A DNA stretch of 52,930 bases from Clostridia bacterium (GTDB lineage: Bacteria > Bacillota > Clostridia > Lachnospirales > WQUN01): the NCBI GenBank assembly GCA_025997155.1, contig BNUF01000004.1, positions 1 through 52,930 on the forward strand, given 5' to 3'. The number at the start of each line of letters is the position of its first letter. Position 1 is the stretch's first letter. The translations under genes and the position numbers were made by a program. Positions 1 to 8,411 of this stretch are shown here, piece by piece. The notes under the pieces were generated by a model, which was not told where the DNA came from, made no database searches, and saw nothing but the letters and a program-made list of their open reading frames with translations.

Positions 1-114
1 AGACTCTGTCGTAAAACCATATGTTTTTCGAAAGACAAAAGCATTCATAAGGCTGTTGTTGGAACATTCATAAATACGTTTTTCTTTGGTAGGGTTTTTG
101 ATGTTTCAACTATT
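1..114. other. Non-coding or decayed DNA at the window edge
   Basis: No reading frame here is convincing on either strand. It lies just downstream (minus strand) of the RecT remnant and probably holds further decayed phage sequence. I see no terminator or RNA gene. Confidence 0.4.
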
Positions 115-531
115 TTATGACATTACCGAAATGAGTTTGCGGAGTACGGTTTTTCGCTCCATAGATTCGGGAAGATTTTTCCAACCCCAACCTCGGTTTT
201 CGCCTTTTTGGTGTTTCAGCTCGTGTGCTTTAATTCCTTTTACGCTCGTGTAAATAGTTCTTTTGAATCCGCCCGAAAGTTCGAGATATCCAGCCCAGCC
301 GATAATTTTGGCTTTTGCGCGTTCTTCGTCGTCTTGGATAAAATCGATGTTGATTTCTTCGGTCAGACGGTTGTAACTTTTAAGTTCTCCCGTACGAATG
401 TCGATTGCGTTACTATTTTTATACGCCCCAGCGCGTAGGGCAAGCTGTATCATACCTTTGTATCCGAGTATGAATTGCTCTTCGGAAGTTCCTTTATTTT
501 TGAACGGAACGATATATGCAAACCCCAAAGT
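115..531 (-). pseudogene. RecT-family single-strand annealing protein, truncated remnant
   Basis: The minus-strand frame gives the core of a RecT-family annealing protein: GFAYIVPFKN, then LGYKGMIQLALRAGAY, a central acidic stretch, and the late motif MERKTVLRKL. RecT proteins bind single-stranded DNA and promote strand annealing in phage recombination, usually next to an exonuclease such as YqaJ. A full RecT is about 270-330 residues; only about 138 remain. The N-terminal DNA-binding part is missing, and the frame stops right after the KTVLRKL motif, where the family continues. The upstream end is fused out of frame to a YqaJ remnant near 528-535, so a deletion appears to have removed the end of one gene and the start of the other. 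The listed start is the junction, not a real start codon. It is almost certainly non-functional. Confidence 0.8.
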
Positions 532-858
532 TTAGTTAGGGACGTTTTCCATGTCACCTTATAGCTTTCCGATTCGCCGATTTCCGCCTTACCCATTGCC
601 ATTTGAATTTTTTGCTTAATTGCGTCTTTCTCCTTTTCGGCGGCTTTTATTTGCGCGTCAAGACTTGCGTATTTCTCTAAGTCTGTGTTATAATTTGACA
701 GGTCTGCGACGTTGTCCTCGTCGTCCCATTCGATTTCATAGTACAGAAACTCCGCGCCTAGGACGAGAATCGAGAGATACCATTTCCTGAATCCAGTCAC
801 CGCCATATAATGGAAACATTGGCAGTAATACTCGGTGGGATACTCTCCGTTCTTGAAC
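532..858 (-). pseudogene. YqaJ-type phage exonuclease, C-terminal remnant
   Basis: The minus-strand frame matches the C-terminal third of YqaJ-like viral recombinases: a CFHYMAVTGF segment, a hydrophobic strand ending in LYYEIEWDDED, a charged coiled-coil stretch (DAQIKAAEKEKDAIKQKI) and the late motif ESYKVTWKTS. These nucleases partner RecT-type annealing proteins. The N-terminal catalytic region is absent: reading upstream, a stop codon appears inside the palindrome at 855-886. Downstream, the frame runs out of phase into RecT sequence near 530. An apparent ATG at 804-806 is internal to the family alignment and not a true start. The two remnants together indicate an old prophage or integrative element reduced by deletions. 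Confidence 0.7.
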
Positions 859-886
859 CGTTATGTGTTGCAACACATAATGGTTC
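855..886. repeat. 32-bp near-perfect palindrome
   Basis: The centre is a perfect 10+10 palindrome, TTATGTGTTGCAACACATAA (861-880). After one mismatch (860/881) the arms continue with GAACC (855-859) against GGTTC (882-886). It sits between the YqaJ remnant and the recombinase remnants. It could be an operator, a recombinase core site, a replication hairpin or the end of a lost element. There is no T-run, so it does not look like a terminator. Just beyond it a 12-bp direct repeat, TGGAAAGTAATT, occurs at 894-905 and 907-918. Confidence 0.75.
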
Positions 887-997
887 TTATGGCTGGAAAG
901 TAATTATGGAAAGTAATTTTAGCGAACACGTATAAATTGACACCTAACAAAAAATACTCTTTCCATAATAAATTTTATTACTATGGAGGAGAGAAAA

Positions 998-1896
998 ATG
1001 GTGAAAGAAATGAGGTTTATGGAATTCGGGGAGAAGTTTTCCGAAGCGATGGGGAAAAGTGGGAGGGCGGGCGTCACTTGCAAGGCATACGCACGGATAG
1101 AGATGAAACTGGTTGAATACGCCGCTGAACGAGGACAAGGAACGTATAAGATAGACTTTGCGCATCAATTTCTCGCGGATATTTACCCTGTAGATTCTGA
1201 ATTGCAGGCTTGTCAATGGACGCCGACGCAAGCAATAGCGCGGCGTGCGGTAAAACTGATGGACTATTTCGCACTAAGCGGCGTTCCTGACCACCCTTCG
1301 TCGACAACCGGGATACGCTGATGCTACCATATATGGACACGTCAGCGCTGTACGCGGGTTTATGAGATACCTTTCAGATTGGGAGAAAATTCGAGGAAAT
1401 AACGGATAAGGATGTTGTCGGGTATCTGAACGCAAGTGACGGCTACAGCCGTTCCACTATATCGTTCTACATTTACTCCCTGAAACATTTCGCGCGGTTT
1501 CTGTTAGATAAAAAGATTATCACAACGGACATCGTTCCGTTGTTCCCGCAGGGACACAAATACAGATTAGCGAACATCGTTTCTGTATGGAAGCCAGGCA
1601 ACATCGAAAAGATACTTGGCGCGGTTAGGGCTTCGACAAAAAGACATATTCGATTTGCGTTTAGACAGCGTAGACTGGCGCGGCAGCCGTATAGGAACGA
1701 CGAAAACAGGGGAACCCGTCTCACTACCTTTGCCGGAGGACGTTGGCCAGGCAATCATCGATTATCTGAAATACGGTCGTCCGCAAATTGATTCCCCGTA
1801 TATATTTGTGTGTCCTTCTAAAAACGCGTGGGGCGGGCAAAGGAAAGGGACTTTTGACACGACTCTCAGCAAGTATGTACGTCAAGCGCGCGTTAG
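998..1896 (+). pseudogene. Tyrosine recombinase 1 of a recombinase trio, degenerate
   Basis: Remains of a tyrosine recombinase are spread over three frames. A start at 998 follows a good ribosome binding site (GGAGGAG at 984-990). The first segment runs to about 1300, then a shift leads into a segment with DGYSRSTISFYIYSLKHF, typical of the SAM-like core-binding domain. A third segment from about 1619 has the catalytic box I arginine context ARLGLRQKDIFDLRLDSVDW. Between segments two and three about 14 family residues are missing, because AV runs straight into the RLGLR context in another frame. The box II HxLR and the terminal tyrosine are absent; the gene ends where recombinase 2 sequence starts near 1897. 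It is inactive. Confidence 0.75.
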
Positions 1897-2240
1897 GCTT
1901 GCGGATTGCGCCGCGCCGAAGTAACAAGGTTACGTATACGCGATGTTGACCTTGATGACGGAGTACTAACGGTACTTGACTCGAAATTCGGGAAAGACAG
2001 GCTGATACCGCTTCACCCCGAATTCAAAAATCAACTCGCCGTTTATGCCGAAAAAGAACTTGTCGGTGCGTCTGATAAAGACAGCCCGTTCTTTCCTACT
2101 CCCTCGGGAAACTTTTATGATGGTCATTCACTCTACGGCGCATATAGAAAATTTCTTGAGGATGCCGGAATTTCGCACGTCGGCAAGGACAAAGGGCCGC
2201 GTCTGCACGATTTGAGGCACACTTTCGCCGTAAACTGCCT
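1897..2240 (+). pseudogene. Tyrosine recombinase 2 of a recombinase trio, internal fragment
   Basis: This fragment begins abruptly at the box I motif (ACGLRRAEVTRLRIRDVDLD), runs through KFGKDRLIPLHPE and FFPTPSG, and reaches the box II region RLHDLRHTFAVNCL, with the catalytic His, Arg and His seen in tyrosine recombinases. It lacks the N-terminal core-binding domain and everything after box II, including the nucleophilic tyrosine. Its left end is joined to recombinase 1 at about 1895 and its right end runs into the leader of recombinase 3 near 2240. It stays open in the same frame as recombinase 3, so a naive annotation would call one 294-residue chimera from a TTG at 1906. Confidence 0.75.
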
Positions 2241-2265
2241 AAATTTCCGCTGTGGGAGGGCGACT

Positions 2266-2790
2266 ATGGCGACGACTGATTTCGCTAAATATATGACAGG
2301 CTTCCTCTCGGAGGAACTTCCGGGACAGCAAAGCGTAAGCACCAACACTATAAAATCGTACCGCGATACGTTTCTGTTGCTGCTTGGTTTTTGCAAAGAA
2401 GTTAAAAAACTTAGCATTGAGAAACTCGCTGTCAAACAATTCGACGCTGACTTCATAACGGAGTTTCTGGGCTGGCTCGAAACAGAGAGGGAAAACAGCG
2501 CGGCGACCCGCAACCAGCGGCTTGCCGCGATTCACGCGTTTTTCCGCTATGTGCAGGAGAGCGAACCGTCATATCTCTTACAATGCGAACAGGTTATCGC
2601 TATCGGAACGAAAAAGCACAAGAAGCCGCACATCGGCTATCTCACCGCCGAGCAAGTGAAGACCGTTCTCGCGAAGCCCGATTTAGCTAAAAAAAGCGGT
2701 CGCCGCGACTTGTTGATTTTGAGCGTGCTGTACGACACAGGGGCGCGAGTTTCCGAGTTGATTGACTTATATATAACACAGCGTTTATGA
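2266..2790 (+). pseudogene. Tyrosine recombinase 3 of a recombinase trio, truncated at the 3' side
   Basis: The ATG at 2266 has a good ribosome binding site (GGGAGG at about 2252-2257), and the protein starts like the third member of recombinase trios: MATTDFAKYMTGFLSEELPG, then NTIKSYRDTFLLLLGFC, the core-binding domain, and a catalytic domain reaching box I at DTGARVSELIDL. Similarity stops at about 2769 and the remaining residues (YITQRL) come from an IS fragment read in reverse. Boxes II and III and the tyrosine are lost. In intact trios (RIT elements, or tnpA/tnpB/tnpC of Tn554-like elements) this gene is about 330 residues; about 170 remain. Confidence 0.75.
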
Positions 2791-2897
2791 GTTTTCGTTT
2801 GCTTTGAATTTGAAGATGTTTTCCCCGATTCTCTCTTTTGAAAAAAAGGTTTAATTATATTCCATTGTGTTGTAGTTAAATCACTTGGATACTTCAT
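2775..2897 (-). pseudogene. IS5-type transposase, N-terminal fragment
   Basis: The minus-strand start at 2897 encodes MKYPSDLTTTQWNIIKPFF, the characteristic opening of IS5-family (IS1182/IS427-like) transposases. After about 25 residues the match fades, and from about 2775 the sequence is recombinase 3 in antisense. Only the very start of the transposase survives; the DDE catalytic domain is absent. The fragment interrupts recombinase 3, so an insertion followed by a deletion explains both truncations. Confidence 0.65.
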
Positions 2898-2905
2898 TTT
2901 TATAA

Positions 2906-2940
2906 TCCCCTAAATATAATCCTATATTATATTTAGGGGA
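2906..2940. repeat. Palindrome with 15-bp perfect stem at the IS fragment end
   Basis: TCCCCTAAATATAAT (2906-2920) and ATTATATTTAGGGGA (2926-2940) form a perfect 15-bp stem around a 5-nt loop. It lies just upstream of the transposase start (minus strand), so it is probably the terminal or subterminal repeat of the IS, or a hairpin of its control region. No U-run follows directly; AATTTGACATTTTTTT comes a little later on the plus strand. Confidence 0.8.
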
Positions 2941-3062
2941 ATTTGACATTTTTTTGAGTGTAGGTTCTAAAAATATTTTGAACAAGCTCTTACGGCGGAA
3001 GAAAAAGATAAATAAAGCGGGCGGGATTTTTCTCCGCTCTTTTTTTGCACAAAATTATTATC
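2941..3062. other. Boundary between decayed mobile DNA and the core chromosome
   Basis: About 120 bp without a supported gene. The frame of carA stays open through here from a GTG at 2954, but the residues are Lys/Arg-rich and unlike CarA. The stretch holds a possible weak terminator (3018-3047) and then the carA promoter. Confidence 0.5.
3018..3047 (+). terminator. Possible weak rho-independent terminator
   Basis: An AGCGG...CCGCT stem of about 5-6 bp with a large loop is followed by TTTTTTT. It would end any transcript from the mobile remnant before carA. The short stem makes the call tentative. Confidence 0.35.
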
Positions 3063-3091
3063 TTGTCTTGAGAGCGAAAAAATGGTACAAT
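3063..3091 (+). promoter_or_regulatory. Sigma-A promoter of carAB
   Basis: TTGTCT at 3063-3068 and TACAAT at 3086-3091 are separated by 17 bp. Transcription should start near 3098, giving a leader of about 40 nt. I see no PyrR binding loop or T-box in so short a leader. Confidence 0.6.
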
Positions 3092-3139
3092 ATAAAATTA
3101 GGATTACACGTGAGAGATAAAACAGGGCGGGGGAGATGT

Positions 3140-4279
3140 ATGGCTGACGATATGGGCGGCTGCTTGATGCTTGCGGACGGGAAGGTGTTTTCGGGCGTGC
3201 GTTGCGGGGCGTACGCGGGGGCGGATTTTGCCGACGCTTACGGCGAACTTGTTTTCACGACTCAGATGACGGGTTTTTTGGAAACCTTGACCGACCCGAG
3301 TTATTACGGACAGATAGTTATTCAGACTTTCCCGCTTGTGGGAAATTATGGTGTTATACGGGAGGATTTTGAACATTCGTCAATTTCTCTTTCGGGGTAT
3401 ATAGCGCGGGAGTTCTGCGCCGAGCCGTCGAATTTCCGTTCTGGGGGGACGATTGACGGGTTGCTGACGGAGCAGGGGATACCCGCGCTTTCGGGGGTAA
3501 ACACCCGCGAGCTCACCAGAATCATAAGAAATTACGGGGCGTTGCCCGCCGTTTTTTTGTCAAAAAATCCCGAAGAACTGAGGGACGGAGAACTTGATGA
3601 AATAAAGGAAAAACTAAGGGATTACAAGGTTAAAGACGCGGTGCGAAACGTCACCTCTAAGGAAATCATTTACCATAACGCGAAAAACCCGAAATATAAA
3701 ATAGCGTTTTGGGATTTCGGAGCGAAACGCGGGATTATCCGCGCGCTTAACAACGCGGGGGCGGACGTGATATCTTTTCCCGCGTACACGACGGCTTCGG
3801 AGATTCTTTCGCACAACCCCGACGGGCTTATGCTCTCGAACGGTCCGGGCGACCCGAAAGACCTCCCCGAGATATCGGCGGAGATAGGGAAATTCGCCCA
3901 AAGCAAGATACCTATTTTCGGGATATGTCTTGGGCATCAGCTGCTCGCCATATCTCAAGGGGCAAAGACGGAGAAGCTTAAATACGGACACCGCGGGGGC
4001 AACCACCCCGTTTTGGATATCCGCACACAGCGTCTTTATATCACAAGCCAGAACCACGGCTACGCCGTATCGGGCGGCACACTTTCGCCCTCCGTTGCCA
4101 GCGTCACGATGATAAACGACCACGACAAGACCTGCGAGGGGATAGAGTACAAGAAAATCCCCGCTTTTTCGGCGCAGTTTCACCCCGAGGCGTGTTCGGG
4201 ACCCGAGGATACGGCGTTTTTATTCAGAGAATTCATAGAAAATATAGAAAGGCAAGGAGGAGCAAACCGTGCCTCTTAA
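3140..4279 (+). CDS. carA: Carbamoyl-phosphate synthase, small (glutaminase) subunit
   Basis: This subunit hydrolyses glutamine and channels ammonia to CarB for carbamoyl phosphate, the precursor of pyrimidines and arginine. The N-terminal CPSase small domain (about residues 1-150; GELVFTTQMTGFLETLTDPSY) precedes a class I amidotransferase domain with nucleophile Cys263 in GICLGHQ and partners His348 and Glu350 in QFHPEA. The length, 379 residues, is normal. I place the start at ATG 3140, behind GGGGGAG and matching the family N terminus; a longer frame from 2954 adds 62 unlike residues. The stop overlaps the carB start by 11 nt, so the two are translationally coupled. No arginine or pyrimidine genes adjoin, so pathway bias cannot be told from context. 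Confidence 0.96.
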   Translation: MADDMGGCLMLADGKVFSGVRCGAYAGADFADAYGELVFTTQMTGFLETLTDPSYYGQIVIQTFPLVGNYGVIREDFEHSSISLSGYIAREFCAEPSNFRSGGTIDGLLTEQGIPALSGVNTRELTRIIRNYGALPAVFLSKNPEELRDGELDEIKEKLRDYKVKDAVRNVTSKEIIYHNAKNPKYKIAFWDFGAKRGIIRALNNAGADVISFPAYTTASEILSHNPDGLMLSNGPGDPKDLPEISAEIGKFAQSKIPIFGICLGHQLLAISQGAKTEKLKYGHRGGNHPVLDIRTQRLYITSQNHGYAVSGGTLSPSVASVTMINDHDKTCEGIEYKKIPAFSAQFHPEACSGPEDTAFLFREFIENIERQGGANRAS

Positions 4280-7200
4280 TCCTGAGATAAAAAAAGTGTT
4301 GGTAATCGGAAGCGGGCCTATCGTAATCGGACAGGCGGCGGAGTTCGACTACGCGGGGACTCAGGCGTGCCGCGCCCTCAAAGAGGAGGGCTTGTCGGTC
4401 GTTTTGGTGAACTCGAACCCCGCGACGATTATGACGGACGCGAATATGGCGGACGCGGTGTATATTGAGCCGCTCACCACCGACGTTATCAAGAAGATTA
4501 TAGAAATCGAAAAACCCGACAGTCTGCTTGGGACGCTTGGCGGGCAGACGGGGCTTAACCTGTCGATGGAACTCGCGGGGGAGGGGTATCTGGCGGAACG
4601 CGGGATAAAACTTCTTGGGGCGAATCCCGAGACAATCGATATGGCGGAGAACCGCGAGAGTTTTAAAAAAATGCTCGAGAGGATTGGGCAGCCGTCCATT
4701 CCGTCCGGGGTGGTGACGACTTCCGAGGGCGCGCTTAGGCTCGCGGAGGAAATCGGGTATCCCGTGATTGTGCGTCCCGCCTTTACCCTTGGGGGGAGCG
4801 GCGGCGGAATAGCAAGAAATCCCGAGAAACTCCGCGAAATCGCGAAAAACGGGCTAAGGCTTTCGCCCATTAGACAGGTGCTTATCGAAAAGGATATATC
4901 GGGGTGGAAAGAAATCGAGTTTGAGGTAATGCGGGACGGGAGCGGAAACGTGATTACCGTGTGCAGTATGGAAAACTTCGACCCTGTGGGTATTCATACG
5001 GGGGATTCGATTGTCGTCGCCCCCGCGCTCACCCTGTCGGACAAGGAGTATCAAATGCTCCGCACAGCGTCCCTGCGCATTATCACGGAACTTAAAATAG
5101 AGGGCGGGTGCAACATACAGTTCGCGCTGTATCCGCACAGCTTCGACTACGCGGTAATCGAGGTCAACCCCCGCGTTTCGCGTTCGTCCGCGCTCGCGTC
5201 AAAGGCGACAGGCTACCCGATTGCGAAAATCGCGGCGAAAATCGCGGTGGGATACCGCCTTAACGAAATCCGAAACAGCATCACAAAAAAGACAAACAGT
5301 TGCTTTGAACCCGCGCTCGATTATGTCGTCGTCAAGATGCCGAAATGGCCCTTTGACAAGTTTATATACGCCGACAGGAAACTCGGGACGCAGATGAAGG
5401 CGACGGGAGAGGTTATGGCAATCGGCGCGACTTTCCCCGAGGCGTTGATGAAGGCGGTTCGGGGGGCGGAAATCTCGATGTCCACCCTAAACCTCCCCGC
5501 GCTTGGGGACAAAACGGACGACGAAATCCGCGCCGCGCTCGGCTCAAAAAACGACACGCGCCTTTTTACGGTGTTTGAGGCGGTCAAACGCGGGTTCACC
5601 TACAAAGAAATCAACGATATCACGAAAATTGACCCCTATTTTCTTGGAAAATTAAAAGACCTTGTTAATATGGAAAACAAGCTAAAGGCGGTGGATACGG
5701 AGTTTGTGCCTGATTCTTTGTATCTCGCGGCGAAAAAAAGCGGCTATCCCGACGCGGACATATTAAAGATTTCGGGGGCGAAAATCCGCGAGAAACTGTA
5801 CGCGAACTACAAGACGGTGGACACCTGCGCCGCCGAGTTCGCGGCGGAGACGCCCTATTTTTACGCGAGTTACGACGACGTGAACGAAGCGGCGGACTAT
5901 ATCGACCACCACAACCACACCAGCAAGCGGGTTATCGTTTTCGGGAGCGGACCTATACGAATCGGGCAGGGTATCGAGTTCGACTATTCGAGCGTACACT
6001 GCGTCTGGGCGTTCAAGAAACTGGGGTACGAGGTCGCGATTGTGAACAACAACCCCGAGACTGTATCGACTGATTTCGACATATCCGACAGGCTCTACTT
6101 CGACCCGCTCACGGGCGAGGACGTTATGAACGTCATACAGACGGAGAAACCCGAGGCGGTGATTGTCGCCTACGGCGGGCAGACGGCGATAAAACTCACG
6201 AAATTTTTGCACCTTAATAATATAAAGATTTTCGGCTCGTCGGCGGAGAGTATCGATTTGGCGGAGGACCGCGAGAAATTTGACCACGTGCTTTCGGAAT
6301 GCGGGATTCCGCGTCCCGACGGGCGAACGGCGCGAACTCTTGCGGAAGCTCTCGGCGCGGCGCGGGAGCTCGGTTTTCCGATACTCCTTCGCCCGTCCTA
6401 TGTTATCGGCGGGCAGAATATGGTGCTTGCGTACTCCGAGGACACCGTAGAGAACTATATGAACCTTATACTTTCGCAGGATATCGACAGCCCCGTGCTT
6501 ATCGACAAGTATCTTCAGGGGATTGAGGCGGAAGTGGACGCAATCTGTGACGGAACGGATATTTTGATACCAGGGGTTATGGAACACGTGGAACGCGCGG
6601 GGATTCATTCGGGCGACTCGATGGCGATGTACCCCGCAAAGACGCTTTCTGGCAGGATTGTGGATACCTTGGTGGAATACACGAGACGGCTCGCGTCCTC
6701 TTTGCGTTCCATAGGGCTTCTTAACGTACAGTATGTAATATATAACGATAAAGTGTATGTAATCGAGGCGAACCCCCGCGCCTCCCGCACCGTTCCGTAT
6801 ATAAGCAAGGTAACGGGGCTTAATATGGTCGAGATAGCGTCAAGGGTGATTCTGGGCGAAAAGCTTAAGGATATGCCCTACGGGACGGGGCTTTATAAGA
6901 AATCTAAATATGTCGCCGTGAAAGTCCCTGTTTTTTCCTTTGAGAAGATGAAAGGCGTTGACGTGCAGCTTGGCCCAGAAATGAAATCCACAGGGGAAGT
7001 TTTGGGGATTGACAGGGATTTTGAAACGGCACTCTACAAGGGACTTCTCGCGGCGGGCTACTCGATGCAGTCGGACGGCGGGATACTCATCACCGTGCAG
7101 AAATCCGACCTCGCGGAGATGCTTCCGATTGCGCGTAAGTTTAAGCAGCTGGGCTTTAGGATTTACGCGACTGACGGCAACCTGAGGTTTCTTGAACAAA

Positions 7201-7484
7201 ACGGCGTCAAGGCGGAGTTTGTGGCGAAAATCGCCGACTCCGACGAAAACACGCTCACGCTTATCGAGAGCGGCAGGGTGCAGTATGTGTTCTCCACAAG
7301 CGAACTACACCAGACCGCCTACAAGGACAGCATAAAAATGCGCCGCAAAGCCGTCGAGATGCGCATACCCTGTCTCACGGGCATAGACACGGCGACGACT
7401 TTGGCGGACTGTCTTCTGTCCCGCGAAAAATACGAGGACTTTGTACCGCTTGATATTGTAAAAATGCACGGAGGGAGTGACTGA
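4269..7484 (+). CDS. carB: Carbamoyl-phosphate synthase, large subunit
   Basis: CarB makes carbamoyl phosphate from bicarbonate, ammonia and two ATP. At 1071 residues it has the full family length with two homologous ATP-grasp halves: the first opens with VLVIGSGPIVIGQAAEFDY and the second, at about residue 555, with VIVFGSGPIRIGQGIEFDY. An oligomerisation region lies between them (about 400-550). The C-terminal methylglyoxal-synthase-like allosteric domain (about 935-1071) carries the FRIYATDGNLRFL motif and would bind UMP or IMP type effectors. The GTG start at 4269 sits inside carA behind AAGGAGG. It acts with CarA in the cytoplasm. No frameshift is seen. Confidence 0.97.
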   Translation: MPLNPEIKKVLVIGSGPIVIGQAAEFDYAGTQACRALKEEGLSVVLVNSNPATIMTDANMADAVYIEPLTTDVIKKIIEIEKPDSLLGTLGGQTGLNLSMELAGEGYLAERGIKLLGANPETIDMAENRESFKKMLERIGQPSIPSGVVTTSEGALRLAEEIGYPVIVRPAFTLGGSGGGIARNPEKLREIAKNGLRLSPIRQVLIEKDISGWKEIEFEVMRDGSGNVITVCSMENFDPVGIHTGDSIVVAPALTLSDKEYQMLRTASLRIITELKIEGGCNIQFALYPHSFDYAVIEVNPRVSRSSALASKATGYPIAKIAAKIAVGYRLNEIRNSITKKTNSCFEPALDYVVVKMPKWPFDKFIYADRKLGTQMKATGEVMAIGATFPEALMKAVRGAEISMSTLNLPALGDKTDDEIRAALGSKNDTRLFTVFEAVKRGFTYKEINDITKIDPYFLGKLKDLVNMENKLKAVDTEFVPDSLYLAAKKSGYPDADILKISGAKIREKLYANYKTVDTCAAEFAAETPYFYASYDDVNEAADYIDHHNHTSKRVIVFGSGPIRIGQGIEFDYSSVHCVWAFKKLGYEVAIVNNNPETVSTDFDISDRLYFDPLTGEDVMNVIQTEKPEAVIVAYGGQTAIKLTKFLHLNNIKIFGSSAESIDLAEDREKFDHVLSECGIPRPDGRTARTLAEALGAARELGFPILLRPSYVIGGQNMVLAYSEDTVENYMNLILSQDIDSPVLIDKYLQGIEAEVDAICDGTDILIPGVMEHVERAGIHSGDSMAMYPAKTLSGRIVDTLVEYTRRLASSLRSIGLLNVQYVIYNDKVYVIEANPRASRTVPYISKVTGLNMVEIASRVILGEKLKDMPYGTGLYKKSKYVAVKVPVFSFEKMKGVDVQLGPEMKSTGEVLGIDRDFETALYKGLLAAGYSMQSDGGILITVQKSDLAEMLPIARKFKQLGFRIYATDGNLRFLEQNGVKAEFVAKIADSDENTLTLIESGRVQYVFSTSELHQTAYKDSIKMRRKAVEMRIPCLTGIDTATTLADCLLSREKYEDFVPLDIVKMHGGSD

Positions 7485-7486
7485 AA

Positions 7487-8401
7487 TTGCAAAAAATTCT
7501 TGTATATGTCATAGTTCTGACAACTCTTACGGCGGCACTTTCGGCTTGTTCTGTTTTCAAAAAAGAAGAACCGTCCGCCGCCGTTATCGAAGACGTGATA
7601 CCGCCTTATCAGGAAATACCGTATGTGGAAGTTCCCGCGGGGGAAGACCCGCCGATAAAACTTTTTGTGAACACGACACAGATTCCGCTTAACGAGGACA
7701 CGGGGATACCGTTTGTGGACGAACTCGGCAACCTTATGGTACCCGTCCGCGCAATAAGCGAGCCGCTGGGGCTTAAGGTCGACTGGAGCGAGCCTGCGCA
7801 AACCGTCAAACTCTCGAACGGACGCAACGAAGTTTCCTATGTGATAGGCGAAAACGAATACAAATTAGGGGACGGAAAGACTATCGCTATGCAGGCGAAG
7901 GCGGTTATACTCGAAAAACGCACGTATGTCCCCGTCTACTCGTCTATGTCCGCCCTTGACGGCACGTCGGACTGGTATCCGACCACCCGCGAGGCGTATA
8001 TTTTCTCAAGCCCCGCTATGCACGACAAATACAAGAACACTATCCCGAAAATTATCGGGGATTTCACCGTCAAGGAGTCCTACGGCAACATCGGCTTCCA
8101 GCTTCAGGCGGACGCGGAAGAAAGATACAAAACGAACAAGACGAACGCCCTCTTTTTCGCTAATATCGCTCCCTCCGACAGAGATAACGCCAACTATACC
8201 CTCGGCGTGAACGCATTACGCGGTATACTGCGCCAAAACCTGAGCGAACGCACCGTAGACGACGTTACCGCTTATATGAGAGGGGCGGGCGTCGGAAAGG
8301 AGCTCGCGCTGAAGACTTTTACGGACAATAAGTACAACGTCACCGTCAAATCCAGTACGGGGTCAAACGCCTATATAACAGTAAACGTGTACGCCAACTA
8401 G
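7487..8401 (+). CDS. Lipoprotein with copper-amine-oxidase-N-like domain
   Basis: A 304-residue predicted lipoprotein. A hydrophobic signal peptide ends in a lipobox (LTAALSAC, Cys about 21), followed by a linker and a domain like the 'copper amine oxidase N-terminal' repeat of Firmicute surface proteins: PIKLFVNTTQIPL, LMVPVRAISEPLGLKVDWSE, TVKLSNGRNEVSYVIGENEY, RTYVPVYSSMSALDG. Despite its name this domain is non-catalytic and usually wall-associated. The C-terminal 130 residues are unrecognised. The TTG start at 7487 follows GGAGGGAG with a 9-nt gap, 2 nt after the carB stop. Its position between carB and purF suggests cotranscription, but I cannot link it to nucleotide metabolism. Confidence 0.8.
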   Translation: MQKILVYVIVLTTLTAALSACSVFKKEEPSAAVIEDVIPPYQEIPYVEVPAGEDPPIKLFVNTTQIPLNEDTGIPFVDELGNLMVPVRAISEPLGLKVDWSEPAQTVKLSNGRNEVSYVIGENEYKLGDGKTIAMQAKAVILEKRTYVPVYSSMSALDGTSDWYPTTREAYIFSSPAMHDKYKNTIPKIIGDFTVKESYGNIGFQLQADAEERYKTNKTNALFFANIAPSDRDNANYTLGVNALRGILRQNLSERTVDDVTAYMRGAGVGKELALKTFTDNKYNVTVKSSTGSNAYITVNVYAN

Positions 8402-8411
8402 GAGGATTACC

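Noticed and set aside
1906..2790. A single 294-residue recombinase
   Set aside because: It is a chimera: the first half starts at box I of one recombinase, and the second half is the N-terminal part of another with its own ATG at 2266.
2954..3139. N-terminal extension of carA
   Set aside because: The extra 62 residues are unlike CarA, lie across the promoter, and the ATG at 3140 has the ribosome binding site.
3092..3139. PyrR attenuator or T-box before carA
   Set aside because: The leader is only about 40 nt and has none of the required stems.
3614..4183. Long minus-strand open frame inside carA (189 codons)
   Set aside because: It mirrors carA codon usage in antisense, has no family resemblance and no ribosome binding site.
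5763..6608. 281-codon minus-strand frame inside carB
   Set aside because: Shadow of the carB reading frame; the composition is Arg/Val/His-rich as expected from antisense of this codon bias.
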